This document shows, piece by piece, positions 23,925 to 54,230 of a stretch of DNA of 64,000 nucleotides; position 1 is the stretch's first letter, and each line of letters begins with the position of its first letter. The notes under the pieces were generated by a model. The model was not told where the DNA came from. It saw only the letters and a program-made list of their open reading frames with translations, and made no database searches. The translations under genes were made by a program, and so were the position numbers. The stretch is from positions 186,001 through 250,000 of the forward strand of contig ML679971.1 in NCBI GenBank assembly GCA_007922225.1, given 5' to 3'. Origin of the DNA: Emydura subglobosa. Its lineage: Eukaryota; Chordata; Testudines; Chelidae.

Positions 23925-24447
23925 ATGGGGGGAGGGGCGGACAGTGCTCGTAGAAACTACATATCCCAGGATGCCGCAGCGGGGCGGACTCCCAGTATAC
24001 AACGCGCAGGGCGGAGCCCCTTCCCTCGCTACGGGCAAACCCCCGCCCCCTCCCCGCTTCACCACGCCCCGACGTGCCACTTCCCCCTCCCCGCTGATTG
24101 GCTGGAGCTGCAAATGATTGCCGTCCTTCGTGTTGGGCTCCGCCTCCTCCCCGCGCTCTCCTATTGGCTGGCCGCCGAGCGGCGCGCCGTCGCAGGCTGA
24201 CCAATGGGAGAAAGGCTCCGAGGAGGGCGGGACCTTTGGTAAAGCTGGCGGGAAAACACACCAGGTTTTTGGCGCCACAGTGGGGGCGGAGTCAGCGCGC
24301 GATCGAGTGAGCGGCGGGCCCGGTCAACGTGCGGTGCGGTGCGCCCCCTCCCCCCGCCGAGCCCGGCCTGCGCGCGGTCGGACGGAGCCAGCCCCGCGCG
24401 CTCTGACTGACTGACTTTGCCCCGCTCCCGCTCCTAGCGCAGGCAGC
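23925..24447 (+). promoter_or_regulatory. MCM3: MCM3 CpG-island promoter and 5' UTR
   Basis: This GC- and CpG-rich block begins where a low-complexity tract stops. Inverted CCAAT boxes (ATTGG) lie at 24097-24101 and 24163-24167, and a forward CCAAT at 24201-24205, as in NF-Y-driven TATA-less promoters. Two E2F-like sites lie at 24246-24256 (TGGCGGGAAAA) and 24266-24277 (TTTTTGGCGCCA). An Sp1-like GGGGGCGGAG lies at 24282-24291. I see no TATA box. The known E2F control of MCM genes at G1/S fits this layout. The exact start site is not visible; I expect it at about 24.3-24.4 kb. Confidence 0.85.
24246..24277 (+). promoter_or_regulatory. Paired E2F-like sites
   Basis: TGGCGGGAAAA (24246-24256) matches the E2F consensus TTTSSCGC on the - strand. 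TTTTTGGCGCCA (24266-24277) matches it on the + strand. Two sites 20 bp apart, just upstream of the likely start site, is the arrangement expected for an S-phase gene. Binding is inferred. Confidence 0.75.
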
Positions 24448-43221
<18,774 letters not shown>

Positions 43222-45015
43222 GCTTTGGGTGGGAGAGGCCGAGTTCCCATGAATTTAATCTGGAAACTCTTCTCCTATGAGTCCCAGACCCATTCTGAAA
43301 GCTTTACTCGGAAGAACTGAACTTTCTGCCACTTGTAGCCCAAGCCTGAATTGGGGAACTCTGCAACTGTAGCTCTGTACTGTCTCATGGAGCTTGGGGA
43401 GGAATAGAGAAATTGGTTCCTAGAGGCCCGGGACTCCAAAGTCTGTTTTGGTTAGTTGGATTCCAAAACCATTGAAATGTTTTTATTTTTATGAGTAGCA
43501 AAAAGCCCTTAGTACAAATTACTGGTCTTCCAAATGTGCTTTAGGTCAATCTCCGTTATATGCAGTCTCTAAAGAGGTTCAACCATCGTCCTGAATGAAG
43601 TCGATTTGGGCTTTTTATCTTGGTATGGAGTGCTCAGGATACAGGTTCTTGCCATATACTTTCACATAGCACAGATTTCTCATTCTGAAGTGGTCCTTTT
43701 TAAAACCCACCTCCATTTTTTAAAAATGTCTTCCTAAAGTGTAATTTTAATTTTTTTACAATGGCATTGCACAAATTCACCATTTGGTGGTGACAGTTTT
43801 ATAAATTTTCATACTTTAATGATTTTAAATGGGATGTTATTGTGCATTTAGTCAGAAAAGTGACTGTCAAAATGACATTGGATTCCATAGTTTCTAGTGA
43901 TTCTAGACTTGAATCTGCTCAGTTTGAGTCAGGAAAATGTGTTCTTTTCCCTGTATGCTTATGCTGCATACTGAACCTCAGCTGGAATATTTGGACCATT
44001 TTCAATAATGATTCTGCAACTGGATCTTAGTTGACACTCCCAGGAGTAGGCATGTTTGACTTGGCAGATGTGATTTAAAGATTATTCTTATTATGCAATA
44101 TTAGATTGGGTGTGGTAGGTGAGCGAGGCTAAGAATGAGTGGATCTTGCAGCCCTATCTGGAATTTCAAAGCCAAATTGATAATGAGGGTTGGAGAGGTT
44201 AGAAACTGCTGAGTTGGGAACATGTTTCAATACCAGGGTTCTACATATCAAGGAATTTAAGGTTGCCGAGTTTCTAAAGGATACATACAATTCCAGATCT
44301 CTGTCCAGAGTTCTCATCTATGTCATTAACAGTTCTACCTATAGAATGAGTAGAACAAGACCCATGATAAATTGAAAGCCATGTCTAATAGTGGAGACAA
44401 GGTAAAGGTTTCCTAAATCGTTTTAGGTGCTTTTGAGCCTATATCCCATTACTTTTCTAAGGGATTTAAGCACCAAGTCCCACTGAAAGTTAAATTTTAC
44501 CCAGAGACTCCGTGAGTACTGTCAGCTGAATTAGTGCCCATTCCTATCGCTACTGTACAGGGGCAAGCAGAGGAAGATGCAAAGTGTTATAAACTCCCTT
44601 TTGGCCAGTGATTTGTCAGACTGGAGATTTGGGCTTCTGGAATATATGATGTAATAGGCTTATGCACAGAGAGAGAATCAGCTGTTCCTAGAAGGCTCCA
44701 AACCCAGATGCCTAGAGTTATGTTTCAGATGACTTGTGTTCAGTGGAACCTGTCCTGAGTAACTTTCTCATTGTACCAGCACTTGCCTAGCAGTGCTGCT
44801 GCAAAGTCGATCAGAATTGTGTTAGTAACTTTGTATTAGGAGCTCTCTCTAAAGGGTTCTGAGCAGCGTGGCTGCCGAAAGTGGTCCTTGCTATTTCACT
44901 TTTTGTACAGCGAATACTGCTTTTTCCTTTGTATAACTGTTGTCTGTCTTGTGTTCAGTGATGGGGATGCTACAAAACTTATTCAAATAATAAAATGTCA
45001 GTCATGTCTCTCTGG
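43222..45015 (+). other. MCM3: Likely MCM3 3' UTR
   Basis: About 1.8 kb between the stop codon and the first good AATAAA, AT-rich with no coding signal and no repeat that I recognise. If transcription ends at that signal, the 3' UTR is long. A shorter isoform with a variant signal is possible. Confidence 0.5.
44989..44994 (+). terminator. MCM3: Poly(A) signal AATAAA
   Basis: AATAAA is followed after 5-30 bases by TGT/GT-rich DNA (TCATGTCTCTCTGGTG), a normal downstream element. It is the first canonical hexamer that I found after the MCM3 stop. Confidence 0.6.
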
Positions 45016-45019
45016 TGCA

Positions 45020-46290
45020 GTGCCTTCTGTTGCAGATGTTCTGTGGAATTGGATTTTGCCGAGCAGAGGGCATGTAACTTGGCTGTGTTGGGAAGCTCTG
45101 CACCCAACGTGGCAGCTTCTGAGCACATGGGCAGATCCTTTGTATTGAGGGATGGCTTAGAAAGTGTTGCCTCCATGGGTCTTTAAAGCAGGTGTGTGTG
45201 AAGCAGGACTTGTCAGCTTTTGTGCTGATGCCAATGAGATCAGCAACCATTAAATATTTTGGGATAGGTATATTTTAGGCAGAGTGAAATAACAGTTGAG
45301 ACAGGCTTCATTTAGAGATGACTCCTCTTGGCCCGAGGGTGTTACTGTCCAATCACTTTTGAAGACTGATTAACAAAGCACTGCATTGTATGGCATTTGG
45401 CAAAATTAGGAGTTTGAAGGATTTATTTTTATCCATTTAAATTTTCACTATTGTGGGAAATCATGAGGGGGTCAGACTTTTTTTTTTAATGGTAGAAGAG
45501 ATTAAAAAAGCTTTATACCTGTTCAAAACACAAATTGTTTAAAATATACACAGTTACATGTCCTTAAATCAACAAACAAGTTTTCAGGCAAAGTAAGAAT
45601 AATGCTGCTTATCTGTAAATTTCAATTGTTAGCGAGGGAAATATTTTTTCAGCAGTGTGTGTATGGTGAAATCAACACTTACCAACAACCATTTTTCTTC
45701 TGTGTAATAACTCAAGTAGTAGTAATTCAAAGCTGTATAATGTTTTGTTCAAAGTTACAAACGTTTCAGAGTTACGAACAGCCTCCATTCCCGAGGCGTT
45801 CATAATGCTGAGGTTCTACTGTATTAAAAATACACAGCTTCCAACTAGAGTTGGCCAAACCTTTTTTGTATATTGATTGTTTTTGGTAAAACGCTGAACT
45901 ATTGCAATGAAAATATCTTTTTTCCCCCCTCAGTTTTCCAGCCAGCTGTTGATCTGGCTGAAATGTCTAAATATTATTTTGTACTTGTTTTTCAGCCAAT
46001 TCTACTTTAAACTCATTTCTATACATAGGAAAATGGGGAGAGGAAAGGGGCTCTGGTGGAACTGGCCTAATTCTTCACTTTTCCAGGTAGTTTGAGTAGG
46101 GGTGAAAAAAATCTGTAATAAAGCAATTTTGGGGTCCCAGGCTTGGTAGAAAGATTTTCTATCCTTCGTGGAAAACATTTTATCCCAACCTGCTATTTTT
46201 GGTACAGTGAACAAGCAAACGTAAGACATCCTGCCTCAATCCCAGATGTAAGCCAGTGTAATTGTGGAGTCTTTACTCACTTTGATTCAT
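45020..46290. other. Intergenic DNA downstream of MCM3
   Basis: No gene recognised; AT-rich. Confidence 0.5.
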
Positions 46291-46295
46291 TTAGA

Positions 46296-46420
46296 CACAA
46301 AGACTTTAAGGTCAGAAGGGACCGTCATGATCATCTAGTCTGACTCCTGCACATTGCAAGCCACTTCTGTAATAGACTCCTAATCTCTGACTGAGTTATG
46401 AAGTCCTCAGATCATGATTT
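46296..46420 (-). mobile_element. CR1-like 3' end fragment
   Basis: TTTAAGGTCAGAAGGGACCG, then CATGATCATCTAGTCTGACTCC and TGCAAGCCA: the reverse of the tail seen near 61800. Confidence 0.7.
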
Positions 46421-46654
46421 AAAGACTTCAGGTTACAGAGAATCCACCATTTACACTAGTTTCAACCTGCAAGTGCCCCATACACATTTACTCACACAAA
46501 TAGACCTATTGGCTTCAGTGAGACAAGTTGGGGTTGTGGATGTAATTAACTATCAACCTCAGGGGTGCACAATCTAGACCTAAATCTTTACTGTAGTCTC
46601 AGCAGTAGCACTAATTTCCATTTCTCTTGCCGTGGCTCTCGCTCCTTTGTTATT

Positions 46655-46855
46655 TAGAGCTGATCTACGCATAGACATTCTACAGGTGTCATTATATTGG
46701 GTAGGGATGTAACTTTTTGCCAACATACTTATACTGGTAAAAGCCCTAGCCTAGATGCAATTACACCTATAGAGATTATTTCGGTTTCTGAAGAATAAGC
46801 TATCTCACCATAAGCACTTTCTATATCAGTATAACTGTATCCACACTAGATTCTC
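46655..46855. mobile_element. Possible MITE
   Basis: It begins GAGCTGATCTACGCATAGAC and ends ATCCACACTAGATTC, with internal TATACTGG / CAGTATAAC pairing. It resembles small palindromic DNA transposons. Weak. Confidence 0.35.
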
Positions 46856-47009
46856 CCCCTCCTCCATCCCTTTATCTATACCGGTGTAGTTAGATTGTTA
46901 TCTTGTTTGAAAATCCCCAAGCTCATTTTCATTCTGTTAGTTTTCAAAATAGAATGCTTTGTTGTTTGATGTTTTCTCCATAAATTTTATTGCACATCTT
47001 TTAATTTTC

Positions 47010-47110
47010 AAAAAAAAAAAAAAAAAAAAGGGGGGGGGGAGGCTGATTTTGAAGGTTTTTCAAAAATGTCACTTTGATTTTGAAAAAAAAAAAAAAAAAT
47101 CCCCCCAGCT
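47010..47110. repeat. Poly-A/poly-G runs
   Basis: A20 followed by G9 at about 47010-47039, then A17 at about 47083-47099. Confidence 0.9.
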
Positions 47111-47194
47111 GCCTGAGCTGGCCCATCAAAATCAGCCCAACAGCAGAAACAAACCAGCAATGATGACTGAACACAAAGAAGGGCTCAGTGACTA

Positions 47195-47195
<1 letters not shown>

Positions 47196-47231
<36 letters not shown>
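47196..47231 (+). repeat. (AC)n microsatellite
   Basis: About 18 uninterrupted units. Confidence 0.97.
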
Positions 47232-47234
<3 letters not shown>

Positions 47235-47374
47235 AAGAGAGGTATGAGAGCTGCTAAACACAAAACAGGAAGGTTTTCAGTGAAGACTTTAGGACACGAA
47301 GCCCGAAGTAGACAACTGTGTGGGAAGCCTGAATGTACAAGGAGAAGAGCAAAACGTAAAAGGAAAATTTTGAC

Positions 47375-47482
47375 TGTCTTTTTGTTCTGTGTTTGTACAG
47401 GGCCTAGCCCAGTGAAGTCCTAATTCATAAATGGCACTCCTACGTGCTACTATAGTGCAAACAATAAAATAATAGAAAAATG
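47375..47482 (+). repeat. Interspersed repeat, 'CCTAGCAC' family
   Basis: TTTTTGTTCTGTGTTTGTAC, then AGGGCCTAGCCCAGTGAAGTCC, CTACGTGCTACTATAGTGC and an AATAAAATAATAG tail. Confidence 0.7.
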
Positions 47483-47489
47483 AAGGCCA

Positions 47490-49245
47490 AAACCCCAACA
47501 GGCTTTTTTTTAATTTACAATTTCCATTAAAACTTTTGAAAAGTGAAGCATTTCCAAAAGAAAACTCAACTTGCAGGCTTTACAAACAAAAGCATCTTTT
47601 ATCAGAAATGAAATATTTTCTAAACTTTCACCCAGCTTTAATAATTCTGTGGTTCCCCAGTTGCAAATAACCATGGTAGCAAACAATAGAGGAGTGAAAT
47701 ATACAGCTGAGTCTAACATGCCCAATTCTCCATATTTTCTGGGTGCTGACATAGCATTTTTGCTATTCAATAAAAAAACACATTTGCCCTTGACAGAGAT
47801 GCTATGAGATCAAGCTGGAGGCCTTTATTTCTAGGACCTGGCATAGGGCCATTATCCACCTGAAACCCAAGTCTGCCTAGACAGTCCCTCCTCCTATTGG
47901 CTTTCATGGCTACAGTCCCCGATTCATATCTATTTACAGATAAAACCTGAAGCTCTGCTGTGTAATATGCAAATATGGTACTATCAGGAAAACAGTTTAA
48001 CCTAATTAAGCTGACCAAACTTTCGATTCCCATCGCATGAAGCAAGTGCACTTTATCAAGTCAGCAACATTTTGGTTGTTTGGGCCAAAGATCTGAGGCC
48101 AAGACTTGCAATTTAAAGCATTCTTTTGCCACAGCTGGGATCAGAGCATTCTGGCCCTACATTTAGCTTAGACTTTGAGCTGCATCGCTGGGGTGGTTTT
48201 CTCTGTATTGTTAGCACAGATCCCATCCCTCTCCTTACTCAGATACAAATGCAGATCACTATCAGGAACCAAGATTGCAAATGATGGACCAAAGGAAAAT
48301 AAGAGAGCCAATTATATAGCACCAAAAGCGAGGGTTAGGTTGCTGATTCTGTGCTCAGACTGCCCACTATCCCACAGTAGCTGGTTGTTTCTGCTGGAAA
48401 CATCAGTAATAAAATGGTTAACAATGTTGAAATTTAATTTTTCATGAGGCTTCAGAGATAGTAGTGCCAACTGAGATGACTGGGACAGTTCCAGTCTCTC
48501 TTATGACCTGATCTTAGAAGCTTCTGAGTGCGCTGAATTTCCACTCCTTTTAATCAGCACTAACTATTGGGTGCCTGAGTGCAGCTGTAGGCGATAAGCT
48601 TCCAGCACCCAGCCACCTAATGTCTAGACCCAAAGTGAGCTTCATCTTCTCAGGCAGAACCAGTGGATGTTGATGTGAAACACTGAATACCTCTTCGCTT
48701 TATATGGAGCCTTTTCTACAAAAGATCTCCCAAAGCACCTTACGCAGTTCAAGCACGCTCCGCACTTCCCCCTCTTCAAGCATCAACTTTCCACTGCTGT
48801 GAGGGCAAGTATTCCAACAAACAGATGGGGAAAGTAAGCCTCAGAGAGGAGAAGCAACAATGCTCACCCGGTCAGGGAGCTAAGACGATCCTTGTTCTTC
48901 TAGCTCCAATGCTACAGGCCTCGACAACTTGAGGCAAAGAAATTTTCCTTCACTTGATGCTAGTAATAGGTCTCTTATCGTCTCTGAGCCAGGCACCACA
49001 TACACGCAGCACTAGTACCAGCTCACCAGGCCACAGGAGGAGTCAGGGTCAGAGCAAGGATTAGAACAAGGGTCTATTTCAGGAGTGGTGGGGTGAGGTT
49101 CTGTGGCCTGAGATGTTCTAGCTGGGAAGGCCACCACAGCCGGGCTTGAACTGGGGACCCCTGGAGCTAACGAGGCAGTGTGATAGTGTTGGAATGCAAC
49201 ACCAAAATGCTGTATCAAAACACCATTCCTCCCCCACCTGGAGTT
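47490..49245. other. Intergenic DNA, no gene seen
   Basis: No exon recognised. A possible reversed MIR scrap near 48720-48930 (AGATCTCCCAAAGCACCTTACG). A short match to the CR1-tail text GGTGAGGTTCTGTGGCCTG lies near 49091. Confidence 0.5.
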
Positions 49246-49257
49246 GTGGCAAATAGA

Positions 49258-49850
49258 CAGTGGTGTACCGGGGGGGGGGGCATCGGCCTGGGGAGGGCGT
49301 TGGCCAGGCCCTCCTCGGAGCCTGTCGCAGGTGGCCAGAGGCACCGAGCTTTAACATCCCCAGCAGCTGCGCCTACCACAGCTCAGGCCTGCTGGTGGCC
49401 CGAGGGCTCCTGTTGCCAGGGGAGCAAGTGTCCTCCCAGGCCCTCCACCCCCGTGCTGGACACAAGGAGGGAGCCATGGAGATCCCGGCGGCACAGGGGC
49501 CAGGTAGCCAGAGGCAGGGCTCTGGAGCAGAGCCCCTCATGCCCCCACCCACCCATCCCCCACTGCTGGGCAGCCCCTTCATACTTATATTTGCGCCCGT
49601 CCCCGTCGGTGGGAGCAGCAGCGGCACCCCATGGAGGGGTGGGGTCTGTAGGCCCTTTTCCTGCTTTCCTGCTCCCTACCACACCTGCCACCCCCACAGC
49701 AGGGAGAGGCAGTGGGGGAGAGTGAGAAACAGGCCTGCAGACCCCATGCCCCCGCTGGGTGCTGCCACCGCTACCACTGCCACCGACGGGAGTGGGGGCG
49801 CAAATGTAAGTATTGGCCCCCGGGCACCATAGACCCACAGTACGCCACTG
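49258..49850. mobile_element. hAT-like GC-rich MITE, 593 bp, with 8-bp target duplication
   Basis: The ends are inverted: CAGTGGTGTACCGGG at 49258 and the complement of CAGTGGCGTACTGTGGG at 49850. The flanking 8-mers CAAATAGA (49250-49257) and CAAGTAGA (49851-49858) match at 7 of 8, the size expected for hAT elements. Inside, about 49575-49670 is the inverted copy of about 49720-49812, so the right half can form a large GC-rich stem. It has no transposase; open frames across it reflect GC content. Confidence 0.85.
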
Positions 49851-50360
49851 CAAGTAGATGTCTACAAATGATTTCAGTGCTGAGGAAAGTCGGACTCCCT
49901 GGAGCAGGTGAGAACTGTTTTCACAATGCTTCCAGCCCCGATCACCTGGAAAGTGAGACACTGGGCCCAAGAATAAAGATTTGGGCTTTTGCACGGTGGC
50001 TTCGGATATTAACTACAAAGCTACAGGGCTAGCCCGGTTGTTTTAAAAGGCCCATCACCAAGACTTTTCACACAGCATCCTTTGTTTCCTCAAGCCCATG
50101 TACACATGGCCACTGGAATACAGCTGTGACATGTACACTAGGTCCTGTCTCCAGGAGTTTCTTTCTAAGTGACTCTCTGGTCCTACCTAGCTTTCACCAG
50201 CCCAGCACCAGTCCTTCTTGTAGGAGCCTTTCCCCTCTGCCCCCCAGCATGCCTTTCTGGGGCTGTTCTTTTAAACTGGGCAGAGCCAACCAGCTGCTGT
50301 CTTAGAGGGGCCATTTTGTAATTAGCTGCTGTTTGCTGTATCTCCCTGCTGGTAAGTCTC

Positions 50361-50590
50361 TGTTCTTCTTCAAGTGCTTGCTCCTGTCCATTCCAATGTA
50401 GACATGTGCACCCCACATGCACTGTTGCCAGAAAGTTTTTCTCCTCGTGGTATCTGTCAGGTCAGCTCCAGTTCCCCTTGGAGTTGTGTCCTCATGCCGT
50501 CTGTCTATAGGGCCCTGCCGACCCTCCACCCCCTCAGTTCTTTCTTACCATCTATGACGGTTGCTGGAACTTCTGGTTGTCCTTGTGTTT
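50361..50590 (+). repeat. DIRS left inverted terminal repeat
   Basis: The reverse complement matches 57795-58000 closely: shared blocks include GGTGGAGGGTCGGCAGGGCC, AGCTGACCTGA and CTACATTGGAATGGAC. Confidence 0.92.
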
Positions 50591-51140
50591 GCTGTACTCT
50601 CCCCAGCAGACTTTCTTTTTTATCTGTAAATAGTTAAAATAGTAGTTAGGAGTATATAGTTTCTAGTTCTAGTAAAAGAGTCATAGATAGGACCCTGCTT
50701 ATCGGGGCTGCTCCCCCCGGAACCAGGGCCTGCATCAGTCTCCAGGGTTTAAGCCATGCGGAGCTTGCCAGAAGTCCATCCCAGTAAGTGACCCTCACTC
50801 GGTTTGCAGTGTCTGGGGGAATCCCACCAGCACGAACGCTGCAGGATTTGTAAAGGGAGAAAGAAAGGGACCAGAGACTTAAGTTCCTCTTTATGGAGGC
50901 TGCTCTTCATTCCCACACAGAGCCAAGTCAGGCTGAGCACCTCTACCTCAGTGCCCGACGTGCCGGCTTCCCTTAGAGAGACACTGGCACCAAGGAAAGA
51001 TTCCACATCCAGGGACTCTTGGCACCATCAGGGCTCTCCAGTGAAGGGGCGCTCGATATATGGAGATGCTTGGTGCTGATCTCAGTTTCTGGTGCTGCAC
51101 AAGAAGCAGTGAAAAACAGATAAGGGATGTTCCCCTACAC

Positions 51141-51442
51141 CAGTGTTTCTCAATTAACTTTGGCCACGGAACCCTTTTGAACTCCATAAATAATTGCGGA
51201 ACCCCCCAAACTCTTAACAGTCTTCAAATGTCGAAATAAGCAAAGGTCAGCATTTTTCAATTAAATTACACTTAAATTACACTTACACTGGATACCCTCT
51301 GCCGGAAAATCCGGGACATCTTCCCTTTTTCAGCGGCGCGGAGCACAGCTGATCGGCGGCGCAGAGAACAGCTGACCACGGAACCCTAACAGTGTTCCCG
51401 CAGAACCCCAGGGTTCCGCGGAACACCAATTGAGAAATACTG
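51141..51442. mobile_element. hAT (MER5/Charlie-like) MITE, 302 bp, perfect 8-bp TSD
   Basis: Terminal inverted repeats CAGTGTTTCTCAATT and AATTGAGAAATACTG differ by one base. The 8-mer CCCTACAC occurs directly on both sides (51133-51140 and 51443-51450). No transposase; inserted in the DIRS gag region after the DIRS element was in place. Confidence 0.97.
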
Positions 51443-52669
51443 CCCTACACCAAAGCCCACTGGTCACAAGGATCCAGGCAGAATGAGACCCCTGCCCGGC
51501 CACTTGGGCTCAGCAGTGACCAGCACCTGGATAGGGGTCCATCATGTCCAGTACCTTTGGACTCTCCTTCAAGGGAGAGCCATAGAGGCACGGTGTTGGT
51601 GCTCCCTTCCATACTAGACCTGGTACTGCTGTCCCCCACCAGGCGAGAATAGGCACCAGACAGGAGAGTAGCTGTGGCTCTGAGACATCATGTGCTATCA
51701 AAGAGAAAACGGGTCATGATGACACCTCACCGGTCACCCCGCACTCGGCACTGCTCTCCGCTACCGTCTGGCACTGTCCCCGCTTCCCTGTGGTCACCAG
51801 AGAGCAAGTCTTTGACTTCAGAGTTGGAGGAGTGAGTCCTACACATTGCGAAGGAGCTGGCAAAGGTCCATCTGCCGGGGTTCGAGGGTGGATATGGGCC
51901 AGAATTTTCCACCCATGGCCTGGCCTGTGCAGTGGCAGATGTTGGCGCAATGGCCCTTTTGGACCACCTGGGTTTTGCATCAGGCCCCAGGGTCTCATTC
52001 GTGGAGATGGTACTCAGTGGCATGGGAGAGCAGAGCTTCCCCACCTCTTTCCTCAATACGGGAGCCTGGGCACAGTACTGACCCTGGCACCAAACTTGAG
52101 GACTTGGCTCCATGGGACCCCTTGGGTGCTGAAGGACATAACAGGGCCCTGTACCAGTTCTAGCATCCTTCTTCTCTTCTCCTGATGAGGCAATAGCAGG
52201 TACCTCCATTGTGCCGATGACAGGATGACAATAGGCTCACCAAGAGCTACTAAGAAGAACCTAGCCCAGAACTTGGGGATCCAGATGGAGGAAATATCAG
52301 ATCTCCCATGCCCTGGTCGACATCTTGGCACTGTCAGGCCCATCTTGAGTGGCCCTACCATTGAACAGTGCCATATGAGAGCCCATTAAGACCTTATGGC
52401 AGACTCCAGCTTCCTTACATCCCATGGCAAAGAGGGTAGAGAGAAAATATTTTGTGTCCCCAAAAGGGTTTGAGTACCTGTATACTCACCTGCCTCCTGG
52501 GTCGTTAGTAGTATCTGCAGCAAATGGGCAGGAGGCAGGGGCCCACACCAAAAGTTGAGGATGCTAAGAAGCTGGATCTCTTCATCAAGAAGATATATTC
52601 CATCAGGGGGACTCCAACTCCGAACTTCAAATCAGCAGGCGCTCCTCAGTCACTATGATTTCAACTGTT

Positions 52670-52686
52670 GGGGGGGGGGGGGGGGG
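52670..52686 (+). repeat. Poly-G run (G17)
   Basis: Seventeen uninterrupted G inside the DIRS gag remnant, able to form G-quadruplexes. Length may be unreliable in an assembly. Confidence 0.95.
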
Positions 52687-52720
52687 CACGGAGGGAGACT
52701 TTAACAAAATTCAAGGAATT

Positions 52721-54226
52721 CTTCATCTTCTTTTGCATGGCTTGGGTAGGTGGCAACGATTACAAATGTATACCTAGGTTTGATAGCCAGCACATTGCCA
52801 CAGCAATGAGCTGGTGAATGTCCTTCAGGTCCCTGGTGTAAGAACAAAGGGGACACTCAGATATGAAATGTACTCCATTGTTTGTGACTGGTGACCACAG
52901 TCACATACAGGTGTTTGCCTCATTTGCCATTTAAACGGGGTTTGTCCACATCTCCCATGAGATATCCTGCTGCAATTCAATCTCCAACAGTTTTTCCAAC
53001 ATAAATCAAAACCTGGTGGTTCCTCAGCAGGGTCAACGATGAACTGTTTGTTTTGAGCGGTCAAAATGCTCCGTGTAGCTCTCCATTGAGCCTCAGCGTT
53101 GAAGTTGAGTGTAAGGGTCTTGAGGAGCATACAGAGTTGCGGGATTTTAATCCTGTTTTTGTCAGGTTCTGCAGGTCATTGTGCAACGAGATCATTGTGT
53201 TTGCATTGACATAGTTAAGAAAGTGAGATGTCTGGGCAGCTCTTCTAATCTACGGAGGATGGATGTGTGATAGGACAAGGAGCCAGTCCACTTGGTCGAT
53301 TTGAGCGTCCCTGACACTATGCGCATGGCGTTGTTGAGCTGAGTATCAAGAAGGTCAGTGTTACTGCTGTGAGACCACACTAGTGCACAGTATTCAGAGT
53401 GTACAAAGGCAATCGTTGCGGTTCATAAGGTCTGTGAACTGGAGCCCCATGATGTTCTGTCCAGTTTCCTAATAAGCACAACATGAGATCTGACTGTATC
53501 GTGAGTGTTCTTGAGGTGTTGTCGGAAGGTCAGACTCTGGTCCAGTGTAACGCCGAGATACGTTGGGTTAGCCTCATGGCTGACGCTCTCATCACAGAAC
53601 TGCACATTGTGTTTGGTATTCGCCATTTTACTGTTCAGATGGAAAGTGGTCAGCACTTTGGGTTAGGCCTAAGTTTCCAGCTTTGGAAATAATCAGCCAT
53701 TATATTAAGACCTCGGGTTAGGGTGCAGCTGATGGTATGGAGACTTGTGTGCTAAGAAGCTAGGCCAATGTCATCCGCATACCCTAATTTCCTCGACTCT
53801 GGCAGTGAATGATACGGGAGATGTTGAGGAGGAGGCCCTGTCTCCAGATGGTGTCATATGCCGAGGACAATTCAACAAGAGCAATCCCTGTCTTCAATTT
53901 ACATTGGAATCCTGCCTCAGTGTGGCCAGTGAGTGAAGCTACTTGGTCACAGCAGTTCCTCTTTTGGCGAATCATGCCTGCTCCTCTGCGAGGATGTCTT
54001 TGACAATGTCAGACTGATGGCGGAGCAACACCCGTTCCATGAGCTTGCTGGTGGTTGAGAGGAGAAAGATGGGGCGGTAGCTGGCTGCATCCTTTGGGAG
54101 TTTCCCAGGCTTCAGCAGGGCAAACACTGTTGTCTGTCGCCAGCTTGTTGGCACTTTTCTGGTTCTATGCACAGCAGTGAAAAGCGCAACCAGCCATTCC
54201 TGTCCCTGTCTCCCCAGGTTCTTAAG
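52721..54226 (-). mobile_element. Jockey-like non-LTR retrotransposon fragment nested in DIRS
   Basis: On the - strand this is the 3' part of a LINE: RT with SYRPIFLLSTTSKLMERVLL, LAEEQA and ALVELSSAYDTIWRQGLL (53972-54230, 53784-53975), the post-RT domain with NPTYLGVTLDQSLTFRQHL (53423-53656), and the C-terminal Cys/His block CDCGHQSQTMEYI (52825-53130). It ends with a GAAGATGAAG-type tail. Flanking ATTCAAGGAATT (52709-52720) and ATTCAAGGAGTT (54227-54238) form a 12-bp target duplication with one mismatch. 5' truncated; frames are broken and the YADD-containing piece seems lost between 53660 and 53780. Confidence 0.92.
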
Positions 54227-54230
54227 ATTC
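52825..54230 (-). pseudogene. LINE ORF2 (RT) remnant
   Basis: The polypeptide is spread over several frames (53972-54230, 53784-53975, 53423-53656, 53192-53380, 52825-53130). It covers RT fingers and palm, a connection domain and a C-terminal CCHC-like block. It lacks an endonuclease because of 5' truncation. It differs from CR1 copies in this window in sequence and in its 3' tail, so it is a separate LINE clade. Confidence 0.85.

Noticed and set aside
23023..24280. Long open frames on both strands through the AACAAGCCCA tract and the CpG island
   Set aside because: They reflect T-depletion and high GC. Residue content tracks the repeat and no homology is recognisable.
49180..50032. GC-rich open frames that could be taken for an exon or CpG-island gene
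   Set aside because: They lie on a hAT-like MITE with inverted ends and an 8-bp duplication.
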